Source: Actinomycetales bacterium
GTDB taxonomy: Bacteria > Actinomycetota > Actinomycetes > Actinomycetales > Dermatophilaceae
DNA: 64,000 nucleotides
Reading direction: 5' to 3'
NCBI GenBank assembly: GCA_016710385.1
Contig: JADJVX010000017.1
Coordinates: 248,001 to 312,000, forward strand
Shown: positions 1 through 8,648 of the stretch, piece by piece
Numbering within the stretch: position 1 is the first letter of the stretch
How the letters are laid out: every line of letters begins with the position of its first letter
The notes under the pieces: model-generated
The model's database searches: none
Told to the model about the DNA's origin: nothing
Seen by the model: the letters and a program-made list of their open reading frames with translations, nothing else
Program-made: the position numbers and the translations under genes

Positions 1-1
1 C

Positions 2-763
2 TATTGGGCCGCCTCTGGCCGGCTCGGCACCGACGCGGCGTTCGACCCGGGTCAGATCAAGGTCGGCCGGCGGCTGGCGATCAAGGTCCTCAACGCGAGC
101 AAGTTCGCGCTGTCCTTCGGCGAGGTCGAGGGCGATCTCGCGGCGGCGGTCACCGACCCCCTCGACCGCTCCATGCTCGCCGGTCTTGCCGACGTGGTGC
201 GTGCTGCCACCACCGGATTCGAGGCCTGGGACTACACCCGCTCCCTGGAGATCACCGAGTCGTTCTTCTGGTCGTTCTGCGACGACTACCTCGAGCTGGT
301 CAAGGACCGCGCCTACGGTGGTCAGGGCCAGGCCGGCGCCGCGTCGGCGCGCGCTGCCCTGCGCATCGCGCTCGATGTGCTGCTTCGCCTGTTCGCCCCG
401 ATCCTTCCGTATGTCACCGAAGAGGTCTGGTCCTGGTGGCGCGAGGGATCGGTGCACCGCCAGCCCTGGCCGCTTCCTGTCGAGGCACTGCCGGACGGTA
501 TGCCGGGTGCGGCGGGTCTGCTGGCCGCCGTTGGCGAGGCGCTCGGTGCGATCCGAAAGGCCAAGTCCGAGGCCAAGGTCGGCATGCGTGCCGAGATCAC
601 GTCGATGACGCTGGCCGCCCCCCAGCCGGTGCTCGACGCGGTCGCGACTGCGGAAGCCGACCTGCGCGCCACCGGCCGGATCGGGCACCTTGGGTATGCC
701 GTGGCCGACGAGGTGGAGGTCCGCGACGCTGTGCTCGTCCCGGTCGAGAAACCCTCTGCCTGA
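2..763 (+). CDS. valS: Valyl-tRNA synthetase, C-terminal part (5' end outside window)
   Basis: This class I aminoacyl-tRNA synthetase charges tRNA-Val in the cytoplasm. The frame is open from the window edge, so only about 253 C-terminal residues are present and the catalytic Rossmann core (HIGH and KMSKS) lies outside. What is seen: the YWAASGRLGTDAAFD stretch typical of the ValRS catalytic-domain end, then KVLNASKF, the helical anticodon-binding domain with the FAPILPYVTEEVW motif, and the start of the basic C-terminal region (AIRKAKSEAKVGMRAE). The usual long C-terminal coiled coil is short, as in many actinobacteria. No clear terminator follows before the convergent WXG-type gene. Family assignment is firm. 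Confidence 0.95.
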   Translation, partial: YWAASGRLGTDAAFDPGQIKVGRRLAIKVLNASKFALSFGEVEGDLAAAVTDPLDRSMLAGLADVVRAATTGFEAWDYTRSLEITESFFWSFCDDYLELVKDRAYGGQGQAGAASARAALRIALDVLLRLFAPILPYVTEEVWSWWREGSVHRQPWPLPVEALPDGMPGAAGLLAAVGEALGAIRKAKSEAKVGMRAEITSMTLAAPQPVLDAVATAEADLRATGRIGHLGYAVADEVEVRDAVLVPVEKPSA

Positions 764-855
764 CCTGCGCAGACTTCTTGCGACGTTCGCCTGGCTCGGG
801 TTGACGTCGCGTTGACCTCGGGTTGCCCTCGGGCCTGACGTGGATTTCGGCCGGG

Positions 856-1152
856 TCAGGACAACAGGGCGATATTGCGCCGTTCGGCGTCCTCGGCGGT
901 TTCCCGCGCGCTGTCGAGGGCGGCGCGCATCCGGTCGAGCGCCTCGACCGCCGCCACCAGGCTGCTCTTGAGTTCGCGCTGGTGGGTGCGCTCAGCCTGC
1001 CGAGACTCGGTCGTGTCGGACCAGGCGGTGAGGGCACCGTCGACGGCTCCGAACATCCGGTCGAGTTCGCCCTGCAGCTGGGCGCAGGCGGTGGCCAGAT
1101 GCGCGCTCATCGCCTCGACGTTGCCGGACCGATAGACCAGGGATCGGCTCAT
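856..1152 (-). CDS. WXG100-like small helical protein (second of a pair)
   Basis: This 98-residue, all-helical protein has the size of the WXG100/ESX family of type VII substrates and chaperone partners. A helix-W-helix layout is visible (GALTAWSDTTESRQAE near residue 45), with no signal peptide or membrane segment. The ATG overlaps the stop of the upstream gene by one base (TGATG), so the two are almost certainly translated together and probably form a heterodimer. I chose this ATG over longer frames because it fits the overlap and the family length. It points away from the toxin operon that starts near position 2194. The exact partner and cargo are unknown. Confidence 0.6.
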   Translation of the reverse strand: MSRSLVYRSGNVEAMSAHLATACAQLQGELDRMFGAVDGALTAWSDTTESRQAERTHQRELKSSLVAAVEALDRMRAALDSARETAEDAERRNIALLS

Positions 1153-1472
1153 CACAGGCCCGCCAACTGCCGCCGAGCCCGCAGATAGGCGGCGCTCTGA
1201 GTGGCCTGCGACTGCGCCACAGCACGGTCGACCTCGACGAGGCGGCCGGCATACTGCATCACTGCCTCGGGAATCCTCCCGCCCGTCTTCGCCCACCCTC
1301 CGAATGCCGCGTAGAACGCGGAGGCGGCGGCGCCGGTGAACCCGGGGGCTTCCTCGGAGATCCCCTGCCCGAGGGCTTTGAGCGCATCGCCGAGCACGGG
1401 TGCTGAGCCGGCCACGATCCCCGCGGCATGGCGCTGGGCTCCGATGACGAGTTCGGTCGTCACCTCCGACAC
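1152..1472 (-). CDS. WXG100-like small protein (first of a pair)
   Basis: This 106-residue protein is predicted helical, with a FYAAFGGWAKTGG hinge near residues 53-65 and a following helix (MQYAGRLVEVDRAVAQSQ) in the style of ESX/WXG100 proteins. The start is GTG, chosen because a GGGGAGG ribosome-binding site lies about 7 bases upstream; a second in-frame GTG three codons later is less likely. It is the first gene of a two-gene minus-strand unit with the 98-residue protein below. The 200 bases between it and the divergent gene at 1676 should hold both promoters. The role is inferred only from size, fold and neighbourhood. Confidence 0.6.
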   Translation of the reverse strand: MSEVTTELVIGAQRHAAGIVAGSAPVLGDALKALGQGISEEAPGFTGAAASAFYAAFGGWAKTGGRIPEAVMQYAGRLVEVDRAVAQSQATQSAAYLRARRQLAGL

Positions 1473-1675
1473 GATCTGCCTCCCCTGGCACCCTGGTTAC
1501 CTTTGCCGCAGCGTAGCAAGGCAGACGGAAACCCGGCCCGGCTAGGCTGTTCGACCGAACCCATCGGCCTGTCGCAGCAGCCTGTCGCCGACGATTCCGC
1601 CGCGGTCACGACCGACGGGCGAGGCTCTGTGTCGCTTCTACCGGGGTCGCCGATCGGCGTGGAGGGAAGGCAGAC

Positions 1676-2116
1676 GTGCTCACTCGTGATGAGGCTTTCG
1701 AGGTGTTGCGGCGGTATCTGGCCGAGGCGGACCTCCATGCGCCCGAACTTGGATGGCGCCTCAACCCCGTCGAAGGGTTGGGGTGGCACGCGTCAGGTCC
1801 CACCACCCGCTCGAACCTCAGTTTCGTCGTCGCGCACAACGGCCGGGCCGACAGCTACGCGCCCTCGCTCGCGACTGCCGGCGATGTGCTGGCAAAGCTC
1901 TGTGATCCGACCTGGCTGCCCGCGCAGGGTGACCCCCGTCGGCCTGCCCCGTGGAACGGCACTGCCCAGATCGTCGAGGTACCCGGAGGATTCGCCTTCC
2001 AGCTCAGGGCTGCCACTGGCGCAGTCATCGCGACCGGCGATGCCCACCCGTCGGCCCAGGAGGCTGTGAAGCGCTTGCGACGGGTGCACCCACGAGCCCA
2101 GTTCGCGACTGAGTGA
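1676..2116 (+). CDS. Hypothetical protein, possible immunity-type protein
   Basis: This protein of 146 residues has no membrane segment or signal peptide. The N-terminus (LTRDEAFEVLRRYLAEAD) resembles the helical opening of Imm35/YrhB-like immunity proteins. The middle is a mixed beta region, and the end is a basic helix (SAQEAVKRLRRVHPRAQF). The GTG start is supported by GGAGGGAAGG about 5 bases upstream. It stands alone just upstream of the WXG/toxin genes, where immunity or adaptor genes are often found in polymorphic-toxin islands. I cannot name a family with confidence; the immunity idea is an inference from position and a weak N-terminal resemblance. Confidence 0.45.
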   Translation: MLTRDEAFEVLRRYLAEADLHAPELGWRLNPVEGLGWHASGPTTRSNLSFVVAHNGRADSYAPSLATAGDVLAKLCDPTWLPAQGDPRRPAPWNGTAQIVEVPGGFAFQLRAATGAVIATGDAHPSAQEAVKRLRRVHPRAQFATE

Positions 2117-2193
2117 GCGCAGGTGTCACCGGAGCTGTCGTTAGGCTGTCCCCGCAGGTGTCCTTCTCAGCCGGTCGAGCACCAGGGGGCGTG

Positions 2194-2526
2194 ATGGCCA
2201 GACACGACTTCGACGTCGACATCCAGGCGTTGGCGAATGCCGCCAAGGGGATCGCCGACGCGGCCAAGCTCTTCAAGGACAAGGACGTCGTCGACCTGCT
2301 GCCGTCCTCGAGTGACGTCGGCGACGCCGGCCTCAGCAGCGCCATCGACGAGTTCCAGGACCGCTGGGAACGCGGCACGAAGAACATGGTCGAAGATGCC
2401 CAGGAGGCCGGTGGTCGGCTGGGCAAGATTGCGATGAACTACATCGCTTACGAGCAAGAAGCTGCCAAACCGTTCACCGCCCTGCAGAGCGACATCGCCT
2501 CGCTACGCCTCCACGGACTCTCGTGA
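2194..2526 (+). CDS. WXG100-like protein upstream of the ART toxin
   Basis: This small helical protein of about 110 residues lies directly upstream of the toxin gene, and its stop overlaps the toxin GTG by four bases (GTGA). The sequence has an acidic helix, a loop, then FQDRWERGTKNMVEDAQ, a W-centred turn region typical of ESX partner proteins, followed by a helix with NYIAYEQE, a Y-x-x-x-E-like tail. ATG 2194 (or the adjacent GTG 2191) is preferred over an upstream start at 2113 because an AGGGGG site precedes it and the length then fits the family. It is likely the secretion partner or chaperone of the toxin; this is inference from context. Confidence 0.6.
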   Translation: MARHDFDVDIQALANAAKGIADAAKLFKDKDVVDLLPSSSDVGDAGLSSAIDEFQDRWERGTKNMVEDAQEAGGRLGKIAMNYIAYEQEAAKPFTALQSDIASLRLHGLS

Positions 2527-4190
2527 GCCCCTCTTTCGACCTCCCCGGCGACCCTGGCGCGATCCGCGTCAAGGCCGCTGGGCTGCGCTCCCACGGGCAG
2601 TCCTTCAGTGCGGTCGCCGACGGTCTCGACGCGGTCACCACCGACGGCTGGATCTCGCTGGCGGCCGACCGGTTCCGGGAGAAGTTCGCCCCCGAAGCCG
2701 GCCGCTGGCGGGACGCAGGGCACGGCTTCGTGGGCGCCGCCGGTGCGCTGGAAACCTACGCCAACACCCTGGAGGCAGCCCAGGCCACTGCCCGATGGGC
2801 TCGCGACGAATACGCCCGGGGCGAGCAGGTCACCCGATCGGCGCGCGCCGAATACGACGCCGACGTGCGCCGAGGCCAGGCCGAGAAACGTGAGTCAGAG
2901 GCCGCCGGCATCCCCTTCACTCTGACGATTCTGCCCTTTCACGATCCCGGTGCGGCAATCCGCGACGGTGCCCAGACGGCATACGGGCAGGCCCAGGAGC
3001 AGGTGCGCGCGGCCGGTGCCAGCGCGGCCAGCACCGTGCGCGCGTGCTGCCAGGGTGCGCCGGCCAGCCGCTCGTGGTGGGAGACCGGGTTGGCCTTCGT
3101 CGGGGACATCTTCGTCGGGGTCTTTGAAGGGGTCGAGGGGCTGGTCAAGCTCGCCATGCTGCCCCAGGCGATCCTCGCCGGGCTCATCGACGACATCGCG
3201 GCGCTGGCCACCGGTCGACTGACCGTCGACGAGTTGGCGATGAAGTACCAACTCAAGGCCGAGGATGCTCAGGCCTTCGCGCAGGCCGTGTGGGAACACC
3301 CTGGCGATGTCGCCCTCGCCATCGGCAAGGGAATCCTCGACTGGGACACCTGGGCCGACGACCCAGCCAAGGCCATCGGCCACCTCATCCCCGACATCGT
3401 GTTGACCATCGCCACCCTCGGTGGCGGTGCCGCAGCTGCGGGCGCCGAACGCGGGGCCGTCGGCGTGGCCCGGGGTGCTGAGGGAGCGGCCGAAGGACTT
3501 GCTGTCCTCAACAAACTCGACGACCTCGCCGACCTCGGCAAGCTCGGGAAGCTGGATGACCTCACGGACCTGGGCAAGCTCGGGAAGCTGGACGACCTCG
3601 GTGACCTGAGCAAGCTCGGGAAGCTGGACGACCTCGGTGATCTGAGCAAGCTGGATGACATCCATGTGCCGAAAGGTTCGGACGAGTGGGCCGAGGCGGT
3701 TCACCAGGCGTATCCCGACGTGTCCCCGCAGGGCGCCAAGGGCCTGTGGGACTACACGACGAACGACGGCTACACCACCATGAACACGGCCCTGCGCTCG
3801 CCCTCCACCATGACGGCCGACGACCTGGCCGTCGCGAAAGAACGCATCGCCATGGTCGATCGCGGATTGACCGAGCTGCCGGCCCAGCCAGGCACGAGCT
3901 TCCGAGGGACCAACCTGCCCGCTGATGTCGTCAAGGAATATCAGGTCGGCAACGTCGTGTCGGACAAGGCGTTCTTGAGCTCGTCGACCGATGTCGTCAA
4001 GGCCCAGGAGTTCCAAGGCTCCGGCAACGCGCTCATCGAGATCCAGGGCACCTCCGGGCGGGAGATATCCAAACTCTCGCAGTTCCCCTCGGAGAGCGAA
4101 GTGCTCTTCGGTCACGGCACGAAGTTCGAAGTGCTGGAGGTCACGGACATGGGGACGTACACGAAATACGTCCTCAAGGAGGTGCCATGA
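2523..4190 (+). CDS. WXG-type polymorphic toxin with C-terminal ADP-ribosyltransferase domain
   Basis: This 555-residue protein has three parts. Residues 1-140 are helical with a W-containing turn (TDGWISLAADRF) and a WARDEYARGEQ segment that fits the Y-x-x-x-D/E export motif of type VII substrates. The middle has a hydrophobic stretch (about 190-230) and a repeat of period 12 residues, KLGKLDDLxDLx, near 335-380. The C-terminal ~150 residues carry the R-S-E ART signature: FRG with R461, FLSSSTD at 484-490, and E524-x-E526 followed by VLF and GTKFEVLEV. Family knowledge: the E-x-E form usually modifies arginine. The target is unknown. The first downstream gene overlaps by 4 bases (ATGA). The neighbours are candidates for immunity or accessory roles. 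Confidence 0.85.
   Translation: MSPSFDLPGDPGAIRVKAAGLRSHGQSFSAVADGLDAVTTDGWISLAADRFREKFAPEAGRWRDAGHGFVGAAGALETYANTLEAAQATARWARDEYARGEQVTRSARAEYDADVRRGQAEKRESEAAGIPFTLTILPFHDPGAAIRDGAQTAYGQAQEQVRAAGASAASTVRACCQGAPASRSWWETGLAFVGDIFVGVFEGVEGLVKLAMLPQAILAGLIDDIAALATGRLTVDELAMKYQLKAEDAQAFAQAVWEHPGDVALAIGKGILDWDTWADDPAKAIGHLIPDIVLTIATLGGGAAAAGAERGAVGVARGAEGAAEGLAVLNKLDDLADLGKLGKLDDLTDLGKLGKLDDLGDLSKLGKLDDLGDLSKLDDIHVPKGSDEWAEAVHQAYPDVSPQGAKGLWDYTTNDGYTTMNTALRSPSTMTADDLAVAKERIAMVDRGLTELPAQPGTSFRGTNLPADVVKEYQVGNVVSDKAFLSSSTDVVKAQEFQGSGNALIEIQGTSGREISKLSQFPSESEVLFGHGTKFEVLEVTDMGTYTKYVLKEVP
3522..3659 (+). repeat. 36-bp in-frame tandem repeat in the toxin gene
   Basis: About 3.7 copies of a 36-base unit encode the 12-residue repeat K-L-G-K-L-D-D-L-x-D-L-x. 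Copies are close to identical at the DNA level, with changes mostly at single codons (ADLG, TDLG, GDLS, GDLS). The high identity means copy number could vary by slippage. The repeat sits between the trafficking half and the ART domain, so it probably acts as a spacer, or as an amphipathic coiled segment with leucines at regular intervals. Confidence 0.85.
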
Positions 4191-4903
4191 CCGAGACACC
4201 ACGCTACGGCTGGGTCAATCCCGACAAGGCGCTGGACTACCCCCACCTGGACGTCGTGGCCGGGGACGACCCGGACGTCACAGCATGGTTGGCCTCGCTG
4301 TCTCCTGCGGATCGCGCCGAGCATGAGGCCCGCGTGCTGGCCGGCCGTGCGGACGACCCTCAAGCCCGGCTCGATGCCCAAGCCATCGCTCGGGTGCGGC
4401 TCGCCCTCGGCCTGGACACGGCAACCCCTCAGGAGTTCGACGAGATCCTGCGGCGCTGCCCGCCCTTTCGAGGACTGGCGTTTGCCGGCCTGCGCTATGA
4501 GCTGACGCCCGGAGCCCACCTCACTCGCGGCCCCCTGCTGTTGACCACATTGCCAGCCCTGGCCCTGTCCAGTGGGCCACGAGCGCGCGGTGGACCCACA
4601 ACGCCGCCGCTGCTGTTCGTCGTCGACGTCACCAATGGCCGCGATGCGTCGGCGGTGGCTGCCAGACCCGCCGAAGGGCCCGTCGTGCTGCCCGCCGGCA
4701 CTCCCCTGGACGTGCTCGGCCGACGAGATATCGCCGGCCAGTCGATCGAGCTCGCAGTCGACCGCAGTGATCCCACCGACCCCCGGGTCGGCCAGCCTGA
4801 CTGGCTGTGGAATGCGGCAGGCGCGGCGCTACACGCCGGTCGCCACACACCGGTGCCGGCTCACGCGGCCACCGACCATTACCTCGGAGGGTCACTGCCA
4901 TGA
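4187..4903 (+). CDS. Probable degenerate ART-fold protein downstream of the toxin
   Basis: This 238-residue protein starts within the toxin stop (ATGA). The first ~90 residues are helical and acidic. The rest lines up by eye with the ART-like next gene: FRGLAFAG opposite FTGLSLRG, then TNGRDASAVAARPAEGPVVLPAGTPLDV (split here for reading) opposite its GADLRQLS...E-x-E...LPGTVFVY segment. In that alignment the catalytic Arg is Ala100 and the E-x-E is E163-G-P165, so it should be inactive. A catalytically dead ART relative beside an active toxin could be an immunity or decoy subunit, or a broken toxin. No named family is recognised; the homology is my reading of the motifs and needs a profile search. 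Confidence 0.5.
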   Translation: MTETPRYGWVNPDKALDYPHLDVVAGDDPDVTAWLASLSPADRAEHEARVLAGRADDPQARLDAQAIARVRLALGLDTATPQEFDEILRRCPPFRGLAFAGLRYELTPGAHLTRGPLLLTTLPALALSSGPRARGGPTTPPLLFVVDVTNGRDASAVAARPAEGPVVLPAGTPLDVLGRRDIAGQSIELAVDRSDPTDPRVGQPDWLWNAAGAALHAGRHTPVPAHAATDHYLGGSLP

Positions 4904-5391
4904 ACGACGACGACCGGGTCGCCCGGATGCTCCGAGGGTTGGCCGAGGCTCCACGGTTCACGGGACTGAGCCTGCGGGGTCATCGGGAACCCGGCGCGAC
5001 ACTCGGCTATGGACGAGCCGTGGTGACGACCTGGATCTGCCCGACATCCCTCGATATCCGGGTCGCGACCGGTAACGGCCGGACCGACCAGGTGTTCGCC
5101 ATCCTGGGCGATGACGGGGCGGACCTGCGGCAGCTCTCCGCGATGCCGCTCGAACGCGAGATCACCTACCTACCGGGCACAGTCTTCGTCTACGGGCCCA
5201 CCGAGATCATCGCGGGTTTGCGGGTCACCTTCGTCGAGCAGGTGAACTCCCAACGGTCACCTGACGTGCGCGCCCGGTTGACCCATGCCTGGGCCGCCGA
5301 CGTGCTCCCGCAGATGATCGAGGCGGTCCACGGTGCTCCGGCGGCATTGGAACGCCCGGAGAAGTTCATCGGCCCGCTCGACACGACCTGA
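4900..5391 (+). CDS. Small ART-fold-like protein with R and E-x-E motif
   Basis: This protein of 163 residues has its ATG inside the preceding stop (ATGA) and a GGAGG site a few bases upstream. Aligned by eye to the toxin domain it shows LSLRG with R26, CPTSLD (47-52) at the place of the S-T-S strand, and PLEREITYLPGT with E85-x-E87, followed by VFVY, in the same order and spacing. The key ART residues therefore appear present, unlike in the preceding gene. After residue 110 is a helical tail. It lacks any export domain, so it may be an immunity protein with the ART fold, a second effector or a modifier. The 3' end overlaps the convergent C39-type gene by 26 bases. Confidence 0.5.
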   Translation: MNDDDRVARMLRGLAEAPRFTGLSLRGHREPGATLGYGRAVVTTWICPTSLDIRVATGNGRTDQVFAILGDDGADLRQLSAMPLEREITYLPGTVFVYGPTEIIAGLRVTFVEQVNSQRSPDVRARLTHAWAADVLPQMIEAVHGAPAALERPEKFIGPLDTT

Positions 5392-6025
5392 CCGGCCGGG
5401 ACGCCGACCCGTCGTCGACCGGGGCGATGAGCCACCACGGCTGGGGCCAGCCGCCGATGTCGACCCGTCCGACACTCAGTGCCCCCACATCCCACCCGCT
5501 GACCGTGCCGCGGCCAGGGTCGTAGATCATCGGCTGGGGATCCCCGGGGACGATGAGCGCCACATGGCGCGGCAGCCACCGAGAGCCGACAAACAGGGCG
5601 CCCGGCCTGCCCTCTCCGATGTGCCGCGAGAGGTGGTCCAGCAGGCGGGTCCGACGCGATGGTGAAGCCCAGCGCACTGCTACCGCGCGGTATCGCGTGC
5701 CCTGCGGTCGCGCCACGGTCTCGAGCTCACGGCATACTCCCCAGGGGGGTGTCCCCAGCGCGCGTGGCCAGGGCAGTTGCGCTGCGCCCGTTGGTCCGGT
5801 GAGTGCGGTCGCGCGGCGGTGCACTTCCCCGACGTATGCCGTGAACCTCCCCTGCGCGTCGCTGGTCGCGCCGAGCGAGTGCCCCGCACCTCCGGTGGTG
5901 ATCCACTCAGCAAAGTCGGGATCGACCAGCATACGAGCCACGGTCAGTGCGGTCGGGCCGCAATCGTCGGGGCCGGCTTGCGCCGGAGCCGGGACACCCG
6001 GGACGAGACGAAAAGGCCGGGTCAC
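5366..6025 (-). CDS. C39-like papain-fold peptidase
   Basis: This cysteine-peptidase-like protein is about 219 residues long. The opening has the C39 oxyanion Gln and Cys in QAGPDDCGPTAL (Q16, C22). The catalytic His is in RHVALIV (H154), followed by an Asp in IYDPGRGTV (D169), as expected for the C39/papain fold. No signal peptide is seen, so it probably acts in the cytoplasm. The frame extends upstream into clpX, but I prefer GTG 6025, which lies 17 bases after the clpX stop. It follows clpX on the same strand but probably belongs with the toxin island, since its 3' end overlaps the last island gene. The substrate is unknown. Confidence 0.6.
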   Translation of the reverse strand: MTRPFRLVPGVPAPAQAGPDDCGPTALTVARMLVDPDFAEWITTGGAGHSLGATSDAQGRFTAYVGEVHRRATALTGPTGAAQLPWPRALGTPPWGVCRELETVARPQGTRYRAVAVRWASPSRRTRLLDHLSRHIGEGRPGALFVGSRWLPRHVALIVPGDPQPMIYDPGRGTVSGWDVGALSVGRVDIGGWPQPWWLIAPVDDGSASRPVRSCRAGR

Positions 6026-6041
6026 GGCATACCGGAAGTAG

Positions 6042-7325
<1,284 letters not shown>

Positions 7326-7685
7326 GTTCGTCCTCCCGCTGTCGGTCCGCTCGTCCTGGGTGCCTTGGCCCCTGATCACCCAGGTCGCTCACTGCGGCCG
7401 ACGTTATCGCCAGCCGCCACGTTCATCCCCTATTAGACGCGGTGAGCCGAAATCATGACGCCTTGTCCGCTCAGGGCTGACAAGCGTGGGGCCAACCTCC
7501 CGATGGTCTGAACAGGACTTGACCCAGGATGCGCGAAAGCTGCTGTGCACTGGGCTCGGTCGCCTACCATGGACTTGCCGAGTGGGCATCGGCAGGACTC
7601 ATCGCTTCACCGGTCAGCCACCAACGACCACTGAGCACCGAGCGCAAGGCGGGGGCCGGGCGCACTGAGGGGGTGTGGGGTTTCA
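7326..7685. other. 360-base divergent intergenic region between clpX and a glycosyltransferase
   Basis: No gene is supported here. The region must hold the clpX promoter (reading left) and the promoter of the plus-strand glycosyltransferase. A TTGACC hexamer occurs near 7517 on the plus strand and a TAATAG hexamer near 7432 on the minus strand, but neither has a convincing partner element at 17 bases, so I do not call promoters. I see no clear ClgR palindrome and no terminator hairpin. Confidence 0.5.
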
Positions 7686-8645
7686 ATGCGCTGTGTCACG
7701 ACACTGCACTATCCCCTGCGTCAGCCCTGGGCGAGCCTGTCCGAGTGCCTCGTCGCGGACTCCCCCGGACGGACGCGTCGCCTGATGCGCATCCTCAAAG
7801 CGGCGCGTGGTCGCCTGCCCATCGTCCTTAACGGGTTCAGCCGCACCGACCAGGTCGCCGCGATCCTGCTGGCTCGGCGAACCCAGGGCGCGCCGATCGT
7901 CATGACGGACTGCACGTGGCAAGGCGGCACCCACCCCGTGGACCGCCTCATCACCTCGGTCGGAATCCGGGCGATGCGCAGCCCTCGCATCACCTTCTGC
8001 GTCTCGTCCGAGGCCGAGCTTCCCGTTTTCGCGCGACGCTGGGAGATCGACCCCCGCCAGGTCGCTGTCGTGCCGTGGTACCACGGCCTCACCGACGCAG
8101 ACCTCCGCCTCACGCCCACTCGCGACGGCGAGATCGTCAGCGCCGGATACGCCTTGCGCGATTACGACCTGCTCCTCGAGGCCGCCCCCCTGATCTCAGC
8201 CCCCATTTGGATCGGGACGCACCCAGCGCTGTTAGGGCACCGCGCCGCAGGTATGCCGTCCAACGTCACCGTCTCGCACGTCCCTCGCGGCGAGTTCCTG
8301 GAGCGGCTTCGCCGAGCGTCCGCGGTGGTCGTCCCGCTGGAGCGACGGCAGGACCGCAGCGCCGGGCAAACGACCTACCTCACGGCCATGGCTCTGGGCA
8401 AGATCGTTGTCGTCACGGACTCGATCGGGGTGAGCGATCACATTGAGGATGGCCGCACCGGTTTCATCGTCCCTCCTGGCGACCCGCGGGCGCTGGCAGC
8501 GGCCATCACCGCAGTGCTCGATCCCGCCGAGAACGAGCGCATGACGGCGGTCGCGACGGCGGCGGCCAAGGCGGCTCGCACGAGGTTCTCCCCGGAGGAG
8601 CACCTGGACCGGCTGCTGCGGGTCGTCGCGGCCGCCACCGGCTAA
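7686..8645 (+). CDS. GT4-type glycosyltransferase
   Basis: This 319-residue cytosolic sugar transferase of the group 1 (GT-B, GT4) type transfers a sugar from a nucleotide donor during polysaccharide building. The C-terminal half has the family pattern: an acceptor/donor region with VVPLERRQDRSAGQ and a switch to TAMALGKIVVVTDSIG, then DHIEDGRTGFIVPPGD, the loop that precedes the last helices. The N-terminal half is shorter than usual. It is the only plus-strand gene of the cluster; it ends 3 bases before the convergent glycosyltransferase. Donor and acceptor cannot be read from the sequence. Confidence 0.8.
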   Translation: MRCVTTLHYPLRQPWASLSECLVADSPGRTRRLMRILKAARGRLPIVLNGFSRTDQVAAILLARRTQGAPIVMTDCTWQGGTHPVDRLITSVGIRAMRSPRITFCVSSEAELPVFARRWEIDPRQVAVVPWYHGLTDADLRLTPTRDGEIVSAGYALRDYDLLLEAAPLISAPIWIGTHPALLGHRAAGMPSNVTVSHVPRGEFLERLRRASAVVVPLERRQDRSAGQTTYLTAMALGKIVVVTDSIGVSDHIEDGRTGFIVPPGDPRALAAAITAVLDPAENERMTAVATAAAKAARTRFSPEEHLDRLLRVVAAATG

Positions 8646-8648
8646 CGG

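Noticed and set aside
7326..7685. ClgR-binding site and sigma-70-type promoters for clpX
   Set aside because: Individual hexamers (TTGACC, TAATAG) exist but without partners at correct spacing, and no palindrome fits well.
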